Source: Pseudomonas hygromyciniae (lineage in GTDB: Bacteria; Pseudomonadota; Gammaproteobacteria; Pseudomonadales; Pseudomonadaceae). From it: 64,000 nt of DNA. Shown here piece after piece: positions 27,715 through 34,648 of the stretch. Below the pieces are notes generated by a model. The model saw only the letters and a program-made list of their open reading frames with translations. It was not told where the DNA came from and searched no databases. The stretch lies in assembly GCF_016925675.1 (NCBI RefSeq), contig NZ_CP070506.1, forward strand, positions 5,826,501-5,890,500, written 5' to 3'. Every line of letters begins with the position of its first letter. Within the stretch, counting starts at the first letter, position 1. The translations under genes were made by a program, and so were the position numbers.

Positions 27715-28380
27715 TTAAAAGTTAATTCCTATGCTTTCGAGCGTGTTGATTGCCATTTGTGCAGTGTGCGGTATATCGACAATCAACGCCGATGCAAACA
27801 TGGTTATGATGGGTTTACCGTAGCCGCTATCTTTTGATGAACCGTTAGCTACTTGCACCAATCCGTATGCACCCACTAGAAAATAAATCAGCCCTATGAT
27901 TTGAAAAATCCCAATGATAATTTGTATTTTATCCATGAATATTTCAGCGGTGTTACCGCTTGAAAGCTTCTCTATACGGCTTTTTAATTCACCCGTGAGG
28001 CCAGATAATTCAGTGCTCATGCAGCTATCATTTATCCTGCCATCGTCAACAACTAAGCAAAACTTTTCAGCACTGAATAGAGTTGCACCAAAGACACTCA
28101 AAGAGTTGGAGCTATTCATCATGATGACCCCTACTAAAATCGCCATAATAGGAGCACTGAAAATTTTGGTTTTTTCGTTATTGTCTGACATGGCTTTGAT
28201 CTTGTATCCACCCGAAACCAGCAGGATTAGACCGATTAAAAATGAGCCTATGTAGATCAATTTTTGTATAGCAGAGATTAATTCAGCCTGAGCCTTAACA
28301 GCGGCGTCATTGCCGAATGCGAACGCAACGGCAGGAAGGAAAAGCAGCGTTAAAAAAGTGATTAAATTTCTTACATTCAT
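27715..28380 (-). CDS. Exported multi-pass membrane protein, weakly IcmC/TraQ-like
   Basis: A 221-residue protein with signal-like N terminus (MNVRNLITFLTLLFLPAVAFA) and hydrophobic segments LIYIGSFLIGLILLVSGGYK, APIMAILVGVIMMN, IQIIIGIFQIIGLIYFLVGAYG and MFASALIVDIP. The sequence GLILLVSGGYKIK...PIMAILVGVIMM recalls the layout of IcmC/DotE or IncI TraQ-type proteins, but this is pattern only. AGGAGATCC precedes the ATG. It lies in the leftward rep-led run. No other secretion components are present. Confidence 0.6.
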   Translation of the reverse strand: MNVRNLITFLTLLFLPAVAFAFGNDAAVKAQAELISAIQKLIYIGSFLIGLILLVSGGYKIKAMSDNNEKTKIFSAPIMAILVGVIMMNSSNSLSVFGATLFSAEKFCLVVDDGRINDSCMSTELSGLTGELKSRIEKLSSGNTAEIFMDKIQIIIGIFQIIGLIYFLVGAYGLVQVANGSSKDSGYGKPIITMFASALIVDIPHTAQMAINTLESIGINF

Positions 28381-28397
28381 GGATCTCCTGATCGATG

Positions 28398-28763
28398 TTA
28401 AACACTAGGTTTTTGGTTGTTTTTTTGTTTAACGGTATTCAAATCTTTTTTCCCCATTTCGATGAAATAATCCAATATTTCCGTGTAATCAAGTTCACTT
28501 AATAACTCGCCCGTAATCGGGTGGAAAACCAAACCGCCCTTAATCTTATTTTCAATCAGTTCACTACTTTCAATAGATGCTTGTGCAAGCGATAACAATT
28601 GATATAAAGCTTTAATGTCTTTTACTTCGCTTAATTTTGCGGAGATAGCCGCTCTTATCACGTCGCTTTTTATCAAGTGTAAAAGTGCCTCAATTCTCAT
28701 TATCAACGCTTCTACTATGAAGCCACGCGATTGCGGCTTTTGTTCTTCTTTTTTCATACCCAT
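28398..28763 (-). CDS. Hypothetical protein coupled to rep
   Basis: A 121-residue soluble helical protein, MGMKKEEQKPQSRGFIVEAL. The start overlaps the last codons of rep by ten bases and has GGAG eight bases upstream, so it is translated with rep. The central region VIRAAISAKLSEVKDIKALYQLLSLAQ is helical; the C terminus contains FHPITGELLSELDYTEILDYF. No family was recognised; a role in copy control or partition is only suggested by position. Confidence 0.65.
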   Translation of the reverse strand: MGMKKEEQKPQSRGFIVEALIMRIEALLHLIKSDVIRAAISAKLSEVKDIKALYQLLSLAQASIESSELIENKIKGGLVFHPITGELLSELDYTEILDYFIEMGKKDLNTVKQKNNQKPSV

Positions 28764-29728
28764 TCTTCGTCTCCATTGTCTGTTGATTTTGGTTGTTCCG
28801 TTTCTTCTGCAACCTTAGTCTTTTTGACCTTTATCGGTTTTTTGAAAGCATCTAAATTCTTAGCAGCAGCCGCCCTTTTCTTGGCTAATTCGGTATATAA
28901 AGTCTTATAGGTATAATCGACTTTGAAAGTCACCGTTTTACCGTTTTTCTTCGTTATAGTTTTACCCTTCACTGTAACCGTTTCTTTGACTTCTTCGTAT
29001 TTTGTAATTATTCCCAATTCAAGCAATGCATCATTTGCTTTACGTATATTCATTGAAACAGTTTTGTCCAAGGTCGTTTCAGAAACGTTGAAACGCTTTC
29101 TTAAATCTTCAAGCGAGAAAAAATTTGTTTCGTTCTTTCGATTACACACATAGAGAATGTATAAAATTCTTTGGTATTCATTTTTTAGTAAGTCTAAAAA
29201 ATCTAATGGTATGTCATAGAGATATTCAAGCTCGTTGAAGAACTCAATAAATTCTTTGCTCAATCTTATTTTTGTAGTCTTTTTGTTGACCTGTCTGTAT
29301 TCAATAAACTTAAATCCAATTCTCTGATTTAACAGATCTTCTCTTTTAGTATAAGAAACGTCAATTGATGAAAGTTTTTCTTCAATCAAGTTTATGTAAA
29401 CTTCTTTCATGAAGCTGTCGCGATGATTGGGCTTTATTTTTAATAGCTCGAAAATCTCTGTATTGTCGAATTCAAAGGTGTTAGATTTTTTTAGATATGC
29501 TTTCTTCATTAGAAACAAGAACACTTCAAAATCACGTATTACGGAAAGGTTGACTGACCTCAATCTAATCTTTCTAAGATCACCGAACTTTGCAACTTCG
29601 GTATATTTTTCAGTTGAAGCTGAATTTTTTGGAGTGAAAAACGGCAAAGCAAGAAAAAGCTTAGGCACCGAAATGTATCTTTCCAATGTTGCCACTTTCT
29701 TTTCTTTGGTTGTGATGATGTATTCCAT
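28754..29728 (-). CDS. Plasmid-type replication initiator protein (Rep)
   Basis: A 324-residue protein with the tandem winged-helix layout of plasmid initiators: a first domain near residues 50-200 (IRDFEVFLFLMKKAYLKKSN...EIFELLKIKPNHRDSFMKEV) and a second near 205-250 (YQRILYILYVCNRKNETNFFSLEDLRKRFNVSETTLDK). The C-terminal tail is lysine-rich. No DDE, helicase or primase motifs are seen. Two identical 18-base direct repeats lie upstream (29886-29946). It heads the leftward run. The exact family (Rep_3-like or other) cannot be fixed without a search. Confidence 0.65.
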   Translation of the reverse strand: MEYIITTKEKKVATLERYISVPKLFLALPFFTPKNSASTEKYTEVAKFGDLRKIRLRSVNLSVIRDFEVFLFLMKKAYLKKSNTFEFDNTEIFELLKIKPNHRDSFMKEVYINLIEEKLSSIDVSYTKREDLLNQRIGFKFIEYRQVNKKTTKIRLSKEFIEFFNELEYLYDIPLDFLDLLKNEYQRILYILYVCNRKNETNFFSLEDLRKRFNVSETTLDKTVSMNIRKANDALLELGIITKYEEVKETVTVKGKTITKKNGKTVTFKVDYTYKTLYTELAKKRAAAAKNLDAFKKPIKVKKTKVAEETEQPKSTDNGDEEWV

Positions 29729-29885
29729 GGTTTTAAAATCCTTAATTCATATATATATCAAACCATAATTTTTTCCTTTTTCAATAGATAACGGGAAAAT
29801 ATTTACACAAATGTCACACCGTATTTTAATGCTATTTGTTTTATCCTTTGTTTAATGAAAAAAACGGCACAATTGATTTTCGATC

Positions 29886-29946
29886 TTACAGTTAACTATA
29901 ACCACAACCACCATTTTTGATGGGTTGATTACAGTTAACTATAACC
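29886..29946. repeat. Two 18-base direct repeats upstream of rep
   Basis: TTACAGTTAACTATAACC occurs exactly at 29886-29903 and 29929-29946, 43 bases apart start to start, each containing the palindrome AGTTAACT. They lie about 160-220 bases upstream of rep in an AT-rich 430-base gap. They could be iterons of an origin or operator sites for autoregulation. Confidence 0.75.
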
Positions 29947-30102
29947 GGCCATTTGCGATTTCTCTGATTTTTGCGGGCTTTTTCGATAGTTTCAGGAGGG
30001 TAAAAGATATTTACTTCGTAAATGTATATATAAAATATGAGGGCAGAACGTCAAAAGCTCATCTGGTGGATCTAAGATCTTAAAATCTTTCTGGTTAGAG
30101 CC

Positions 30103-30144
30103 TAGGCCCTTTATTTTGACTTTTTCAAGGAGTGATTTTAAAAT
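30103..30144 (+). promoter_or_regulatory. Promoter-like repeat, copy 1
   Basis: TAGGCCCTTTATTTTGAC at 30103-30120 leads into a good sigma-70 promoter: -35 TTGACT (30116-30121), 17-base spacer ending TGATTT, -10 TAAAAT (30139-30144). The first gene starts at 30159, so the message would be nearly leaderless. The boxed motif recurs three times downstream. Confidence 0.65.
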
Positions 30145-30158
30145 CCATTTTTTGATCA

Positions 30159-30560
30159 ATGGAATGGGCTAAAAGATTGATAATTGAAAAGCTAGTCGTA
30201 AATAAAGAGATCATTTTAGAAACCCTGCACAGCCAATGGTCAAGAGATCCAAGGGACGGTAAAGCCTTAGATTGCCTTCATTACGACGAGTATTGTATTG
30301 AAGTGCTGGATCTAAAAACCAAGATTGATCTTGGCTTGTTTAATGCTGAAACCGCATTGAAATCGGCTTTAAAAACCTACGCCCTTTATGTGATCCTCTA
30401 CACACTAGGGCTTCGACAGTCTGAAATCGAAAGCCAAGAAAACCTTGATAACGTAAAAGAAACCATTTCAAAGATCGTCGATGATCATTGGCCTGAGTTC
30501 TACATTAAAATTGAAAAAGGCTTTTCCACTTTCCTGCATGAACTGCATAAGGTCGTTTAA
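30159..30560 (+). CDS. Hypothetical helical protein
   Basis: A 133-residue soluble protein rich in helix, MEWAKRLIIEKLVVNKEIIL..., without recognised domain. It sits 15 bases downstream of a good -10 box, with no ribosome-binding site, suggesting a leaderless start; other starts in frame are not better. It precedes the H-NS-like gene by two bases, so both belong to one transcript. AT-rich codons match the element. Confidence 0.65.
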   Translation: MEWAKRLIIEKLVVNKEIILETLHSQWSRDPRDGKALDCLHYDEYCIEVLDLKTKIDLGLFNAETALKSALKTYALYVILYTLGLRQSEIESQENLDNVKETISKIVDDHWPEFYIKIEKGFSTFLHELHKVV

Positions 30561-30562
30561 AA

Positions 30563-31018
30563 ATGTCAAAATTGCTTGATCTACTCGCACAACAACACGC
30601 AATTGCTGAGCAACAAAATGCCATTGCTGAACAAATCAAAACACTTCAATCAAATGAAGAAGAAGCAAAGGTCATGAAATTTGTCGAAGAGCTTGAAGCC
30701 CTTCGCAATAAATACGGCTATAAGGTGCCCGATTTTGTCGATGTGGTGCATTCCCTTCACGGCGTTAAAACAGCCGCTAAAACACCTAAAAGCGTGAGCG
30801 TGAAGACCACGAAGACGAAAGCCCCGAAGTTTAAAGTCATGATCAATGGTGTTGAAACGATCTTGCAAAGCAAAAAGGCTGGGGCCGTTGGTAAGACAAT
30901 TGAAGCACTAGGCTTCACGACCTATGCTGATTATCTGGCCGACCTGATGAAGAAAAACAAAGTCGCTGACTTTGATGCACTGATCAAAAAGCTGGGCGGC
31001 GTTCCTGTCACTGCCTGA
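30563..31018 (+). CDS. H-NS/MvaT-like nucleoid protein candidate
   Basis: A 151-residue protein with the layout of xenogeneic silencers: an N-terminal coiled coil with repeats (AQQHAIAEQQNAIAEQIKTLQSNEEEAKVM), a dimer-site-like ALRNKYGYKVPDFVDVVHSL, a basic linker (KTPKSVSVKTTKTKAPKFK) and a compact C-terminal domain (VETILQSKKAGAVGKTIEALGFTTYADYL). The DNA-binding motifs TWTGQGRTP (H-NS) and the MvaT GGNHKTL are absent, so the assignment is by architecture and plasmid-like context only. It may silence this AT-rich element. Confidence 0.4.
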   Translation: MSKLLDLLAQQHAIAEQQNAIAEQIKTLQSNEEEAKVMKFVEELEALRNKYGYKVPDFVDVVHSLHGVKTAAKTPKSVSVKTTKTKAPKFKVMINGVETILQSKKAGAVGKTIEALGFTTYADYLADLMKKNKVADFDALIKKLGGVPVTA

Positions 31019-31036
31019 CATTTTTTCGCGAGAAAT

Positions 31037-31062
31037 TAAAGCCCCTTGATTGGGGCTTTTTT
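31037..31062 (+). terminator. Terminator of the H-NS-like gene unit
   Basis: Stem AAAGCCCC / GGGGCTTT on TTGATT followed by TTTTTT. Confidence 0.9.
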
Positions 31063-31076
31063 GTGCCTGTTGGGTT

Positions 31077-31094
31077 TAGGCCCTTTCTTTTGAC
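31077..31094 (+). promoter_or_regulatory. Promoter-like repeat, copy 2
   Basis: TAGGCCCTTTCTTTTGAC continuing as TTGACA. A TAAAAT follows with only 13 bases spacing, so the -10 is uncertain. No gene lies in the next 200 bases, which hold the perfect inverted repeat TTATGGCTT-GCGT-AAGCCATAA at 31180-31201. Confidence 0.6.
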
Positions 31095-31179
31095 AAATTA
31101 TTTTTCAATAAAATTTCGGCAATTTTATTTTAGAAAATCTTGCAAATTATTCAGTTTTACCATTTTTGCGATGGTCGTT

Positions 31180-31201
31180 TTATGGCTTGCGTAAGCCATA
31201 A
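31180..31201. repeat. Perfect nine-base inverted repeat in an orphan segment
   Basis: TTATGGCTT / AAGCCATAA on a GCGT loop, in the 200-base non-coding segment between promoter-like repeats 2 and 3. No T run follows; it could be part of a small RNA or a protein-binding palindrome. Confidence 0.55.
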
Positions 31202-31293
31202 ATTACGTGTCAATAGCAGATTGAAAATATATTTAAGGTTGAACATTATTAAAAAAATAGGGTTAGACAATAAGCCCTATACACTAAATTGTT

Positions 31294-31311
31294 TAGGCCC
31301 TTTCTGTTGAC
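31294..31311 (+). promoter_or_regulatory. Promoter-like repeat, copy 3
   Basis: TAGGCCCTTTCTGTTGAC, with -35 TTGACT; no strong -10 is seen at 17 bases. It is 52 bases before the ATG at 31364. Confidence 0.55.
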
Positions 31312-31363
31312 TTCTTCTTTTTTTCGTGCTTTCATTTAAGTAACAACACACAAAAGGAGATTT

Positions 31364-32070
31364 ATGAAAAAATATCAAAAAGAAATTTAATCTAGTCGAT
31401 TTAGCAGAAGAAGCGTTTCACTCATGTGCCGTATTCAGCGTCGATACAACTTTCAAAAAACAGAGAAATAAACCCTACAAGATTTTTATTAGTTAGCAAG
31501 TCAGCGTCATCAATTGGCGTTGCCAATTATGTGCTTCATGACTATTTCAAGTCAGAAGAATACGAAGACGCCACACAGAAAAAAATTCACCTATTCGATT
31601 TAGATCAGTTCGACTATGATTATTCAGTAATCAAGATAAGCAAGACTAAAAAATACAAAGCGATTTCGAAAATTTCAACTTGTGAAAATTATGCGAGGTT
31701 GATTTATGCCGATGAATTAGTGGCGGTCAATAAGGTAAAAATTGATCCAATTCACAGAGAGGCGTTCCACGAAGCTATGACGCCGCGAGATTTTTTCTTT
31801 TTCAAAGAATTGAAATATGAATACAGAATTACGATCAGGCTCGTAAAAAATCGCAAGGTAGTGAAAACGTTAAAATGTAATTTGGGCCATTTAACGTTAA
31901 TACAAACGTTGAAGCCATTCGACTATCAAGAGACAGAAAGCGAAGAGATAAAAGCCACAAGACCATCATTATTAAACCCGGTTTACACAATTGATGACGT
32001 TGATGTAATGGTGACGTTTAACGACACGAACAAACACTATAAAAGCCTAGTCGATATGATGAGAATATAA
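31364..32070 (+). pseudogene. Twice-frameshifted gene, product unknown
   Basis: AAAGGAG precedes an ATG at 31364 that stops after MKKYQKEI, but two single extra bases explain everything downstream. Removing one A from the A5 at about 31375-31380 opens a frame reading KKFNLVDLAEEAFHSCAVFS to NKPYKI, and removing one T from the T5 at about 31480-31486 joins it to LLVSKSASSIGVANYVLHDY and on to KHYKSLVDMMRI. The repaired protein is about 234 residues. The long remaining frame alone begins only with a weak GTG at 31426. Product family not recognised; it shows a central ITIRLVKNRKVVKTLKCNLG strand pattern. Confidence 0.6.
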
Positions 32071-32072
32071 AC

Positions 32073-32092
32073 CAGCCCGAAAGGGCTTTTTT
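32073..32092 (+). terminator. Terminator after the frameshifted gene
   Basis: Stem AGCCC / GGGCT on a GAAA loop followed by TTTTT, two bases past the stop. Confidence 0.8.
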
Positions 32093-32190
32093 AATGTCAA
32101 TAATCCGTTAATCATACCGCCACCCTATGGGTGGGCAGTATTCTTATATTGTCAATTTTCCGTTTTCGTCCATATATGGTTTGTTGTGCT

Positions 32191-32218
32191 TAGGCCCTTT
32201 TTCTGGACTTTAAAAGCT
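32191..32218 (+). promoter_or_regulatory. Promoter-like repeat, copy 4 (orphan)
   Basis: TAGGCCCTTTTTCTGGAC, followed by TTTAAAAGCTTGTGATTTTAAA, where TGATTTTAAA matches the -10 region of copy 1 at the same spacing. No rightward gene follows: the next bases are the end of the leftward DUF4238-like gene. Confidence 0.55.
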
Positions 32219-32247
32219 TGTGATTTTAAAGCGAAGCGATCACCAGA

Positions 32248-32976
32248 TTATGATGCGGTAGCATCATCGCTGTTAGGCTTTCCAAAACAAAACCTATGGC
32301 ATTCATTTTTCGCTATTTGGTTTGCCTGCGTGATTTCTTCGTCAGTCATAATCCAAGGCTTCTTATTTTTCTTACGCTTGCCACATAGCAAAATATGAGG
32401 CGATAAAGGAAACATTAAAGACCTTTGGTAGTTATCTGCCGAAATCAATCCGCCATGTTCTGCAATTCCAACTGACCAAAATATGCCTTCATAGTCTTTA
32501 CGGTATCGATCAAGCCCTTCTTGAATCCTGAGAGTTGCCGCAAACATGCCATCAATGGTGCCATCCCCATTGACGTAGATTTTCCCATGCCTATTGGCCC
32601 AGTCTTTGACTTCTTCCAACGTACCGAAATCAAAACCTTCATAAATTTTGGTCACTGGCTCAGGCGTCACCGCATACATGTGCCGCAAACGCCAAAATAT
32701 ATGATATGTCGATATGTCTTGGTGTGCGGACACTCCACGAGTATTTAGGATGTGACGTATTTGCCCCAATCCTTTTTTCTCGATGGTGGCTCCATAACGT
32801 GTTTCTGTTTCATCCGACCATGCAATATGCCCATAAAATGCTTTGTCTTCGTAGGTCAGGCTTCCAGTGCTTCCGTCTTTGTAAAAAATACTTAGATCTT
32901 CACCTAACGAGAAATTTTTCAGAATTGCTCGCATATGGTAGTGCTGACGTTTTGTTAGCTCCCTAATATCCGCCAT
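32248..32976 (-). CDS. DUF4238-like protein, second gene of a nuclease pair
   Basis: A 242-residue soluble protein. The N terminus KRQHYHMRAILKNFS (residues 9-23) and the C-terminal MFPLSPHILLCG (188-199) followed by TDEEITQANQIAKNECHRFCF fit the DUF4238 pattern of HYV..fLKNF and PLSP boxes, though no search was run. Function of that family is unknown. The ATG at 32976 lies one base after the stop of the nuclease gene; an earlier start overlaps it. Tight coupling suggests the two proteins act together. AT-rich codons, located next to the attachment site as element cargo. Confidence 0.65.
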   Translation of the reverse strand: MADIRELTKRQHYHMRAILKNFSLGEDLSIFYKDGSTGSLTYEDKAFYGHIAWSDETETRYGATIEKKGLGQIRHILNTRGVSAHQDISTYHIFWRLRHMYAVTPEPVTKIYEGFDFGTLEEVKDWANRHGKIYVNGDGTIDGMFAATLRIQEGLDRYRKDYEGIFWSVGIAEHGGLISADNYQRSLMFPLSPHILLCGKRKKNKKPWIMTDEEITQANQIAKNECHRFCFGKPNSDDATAS

Positions 32977-32977
32977 T

Positions 32978-33760
32978 TTATTCTTCCTCACTAGCGGCAA
33001 CTCTTGTGATAAGCATTTGATGCATAAAATTAAACGGGGTTACTTTGTCCATCGAATATTTTTGTTTGATATGTTCTATGAGTTCGTACTCATCATTTCT
33101 ATCAACATTGGTTCGTACAGAATACGCCTTGCCTGCGGCTTCTTTGGCAGTCGGATCGACTACGCCAGTAGTGAACGCTTTCACAAACCTGCAATTTTTC
33201 ACCGCATCATATCGTGGAGACAGATCGTTAATACAGAATTGCAGATTATTTTCTCCTACAAATATTGCTCCATCAATTATGGATTGATGCTTGTAAAAAT
33301 CACTATTTTGAAAATAGTAACAATCTTTCAACGGCTCATTAGCAATCCCATAAGTTATCAATTTCACTGATCCATATGCCGATGCTTCAAACTGGCTCAA
33401 ATGATAAGAGGTAGCAGGCCCGCTTGCATGCAGAATAAGAAAGCAAAAATCAGCTTCAACGGTTTCTTTCTTTGAGTGAAACTGCTTGGCGGCTTTGTCA
33501 AACAATTTGGAAATTCTATTATTTCGGTGTAGTGGCGTGGTTTTTGAATAAATTTCGCCGGTCTTTAAAACCGTGTCTCTTTCATCAAGAACTTCTTGGC
33601 TTTCATTTTTTGTCTTCAATTCCAACAGAATTTTATATTGACCATCCGATGTGAGGAAATCAGGGCTTTTTGCGTCGCTTTCTCCAATTTTTTCAAGGTC
33701 AAATCCGAAGTGATGGAACACCCTTTTTATGAAAATTTCTTCCTTTGATTCCTTAATCAT
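32978..33760 (-). CDS. Predicted PD-(D/E)XK nuclease, first gene of a pair
   Basis: A 260-residue soluble protein whose N-terminal region carries a PD-(D/E)XK motif: SPDFLTSDGQYKILLELKTK, with D34, E47 and K49 in the standard spacing, after a helix IFIKRVFHHFGFDLEKIG that suits the fold. Such sites occur in restriction enzymes and other DNA-cutting defence proteins. The remaining part shows FCFLILHASGPATSY and no helicase or methyltransferase motif. It is first in a two-gene leftward unit at the right end of the element. Start has no strong binding site (GGGATAG is 12 bases up). Confidence 0.6.
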   Translation of the reverse strand: MIKESKEEIFIKRVFHHFGFDLEKIGESDAKSPDFLTSDGQYKILLELKTKNESQEVLDERDTVLKTGEIYSKTTPLHRNNRISKLFDKAAKQFHSKKETVEADFCFLILHASGPATSYHLSQFEASAYGSVKLITYGIANEPLKDCYYFQNSDFYKHQSIIDGAIFVGENNLQFCINDLSPRYDAVKNCRFVKAFTTGVVDPTAKEAAGKAYSVRTNVDRNDEYELIEHIKQKYSMDKVTPFNFMHQMLITRVAASEEE

Positions 33761-33987
33761 GGTGCTCTATCCCGCGTGGTATTGGGCAAGAATATAGCAG
33801 CAGATTGACCGTTTCCGTCACGCCTGAAAAGCCGACGCACACACCGCGTTATCCGGCGATTTTTCATACCGGTACAAGTCCCGGCACTCAAAACCACCTC
33901 GATCAGAAAAACATGCCGTTTTCCGGGCGTTTAACAACCGGTAAACACGCTTCAATAATGTGTGAGAAAAGACTACCCCTTTGAGTC
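33761..33987. other. Right-end non-coding region of the element
   Basis: About 230 bases with more host-like composition than the element core. It contains several CCGG-bearing palindromic bits (ATACCGGTAC, AACCGGTAAAC) and presumably the promoter of the nuclease pair and the right recombinase-binding arm. I see no gene. Confidence 0.5.
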
Positions 33988-34525
33988 CGGACATATCGTG
34001 ATTTCCCGCGCCCGCGACCGGGTGAGTTTCCCGGCGCGGTTTCAACTGGTAGCGGCGATGAACCCCTGCCCCTGCGGCTATATGGGCGAGCCCAGCGGGC
34101 GCTGTCGCTGCACGCCGGAGCAGATCCAGCGCTACCGCAACAAACTGTCCGGGCCGCTGCTGGACCGCATCGACCTGCACTTGACCGTCGCCCGGGAAAC
34201 TACCGCCCTGAATCCTGATAAACAGGCCGGCGATGACACCGCCAGCGCTTCCCGACGTGTCGCCCAAGCGCGTGACTATCAGCAACGGCGCCAAGGTTGT
34301 GCCAATGCGTTTCTCGACCTGCCAGGGTTGCGTGAGCACTGCCAGCTGGAGAAAGTCGATGAAGGCTGGCTGGAGAGCGCCTGCGAACGCCTGACGCTAT
34401 CGCTGCGGGCTGCGCATCGGTTGCTCAAGGTGGCACGGACCTTGGCGGATCTGGAGCAAGCAGATGCCATCGCTCGTCACCATCTGGCGGAGGCCCTGCA
34501 ATATCGCCCGGCTGCGATGACTTGA
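33988..34525 (+). pseudogene. comM: comM (YifB) 3' part, separated by the mobile element
   Basis: Reads SGHIVISRARDRVSFPARFQ then NPCPCGYMGEPSGRCRC with its cysteine cluster and RLDRIDL-type sensor region, to a stop at 34525: the last 178 codons of ComM. It has no start of its own beyond a chance GTG at 33962 inside the element. It would rejoin the 5' half exactly after excision. Confidence 0.93.
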
Positions 34526-34543
34526 GCCGAGCTCAGATCCCCT

Positions 34544-34631
34544 GTAGGAGCGGGCTTGCCCGCGATTGCGCCGGGTCATCCGACATATGCGGCGACTGAT
34601 ACACCGCCATCGCGGGCAAGCCCGCTCCCAC
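34544..34631. repeat. REP doublet after comM
   Basis: Inverted pair GTAGGAGCGGGCTTGCCCGC and GCGGGCAAGCCCGCTCCCAC about 45 bases apart, between convergent comM and the chemoreceptor gene. Confidence 0.88.
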
Positions 34632-34648
34632 AATTGATCGAGGGTGTT

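Larger units (their letters stand above)
20189..33991. mobile_element. 13.8-kb integrative mobilizable element in comM
   Basis: Left boundary GAGAGCGGA|TAGACG and right boundary GAGTCCGGA|CATATC share the tetranucleotide CGGA (20189-20192 and 33988-33991), flanking comM halves that rejoin in frame to LESGHIVIS. This is the short-core footprint expected of a large serine recombinase, which is encoded immediately inside the left end. The element is much richer in A+T than its flanks, apart from an IS30-family copy. It holds recombinase, Mob proteins, a Rep initiator, an H-NS-like protein and a nuclease pair. No conjugation ATPase, coupling protein or integrase of tyrosine type is present, so transfer would need a helper. 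Confidence 0.88.

Noticed and set aside
30103..32208. TAGGCCCTTT repeats as integron attC sites
   Set aside because: They lack the inverted core and 55-140-base hairpin of attC, and no tyrosine integron integrase is present.
20189..33991. Element as a prophage
   Set aside because: No capsid, terminase, tail or lysis genes; mobilisation and replication genes are plasmid-like.
20189..33991. tRNA-associated tyrosine-integrase island
   Set aside because: No tRNA gene at either end, and the recombinase is of the serine type with zinc ribbon.
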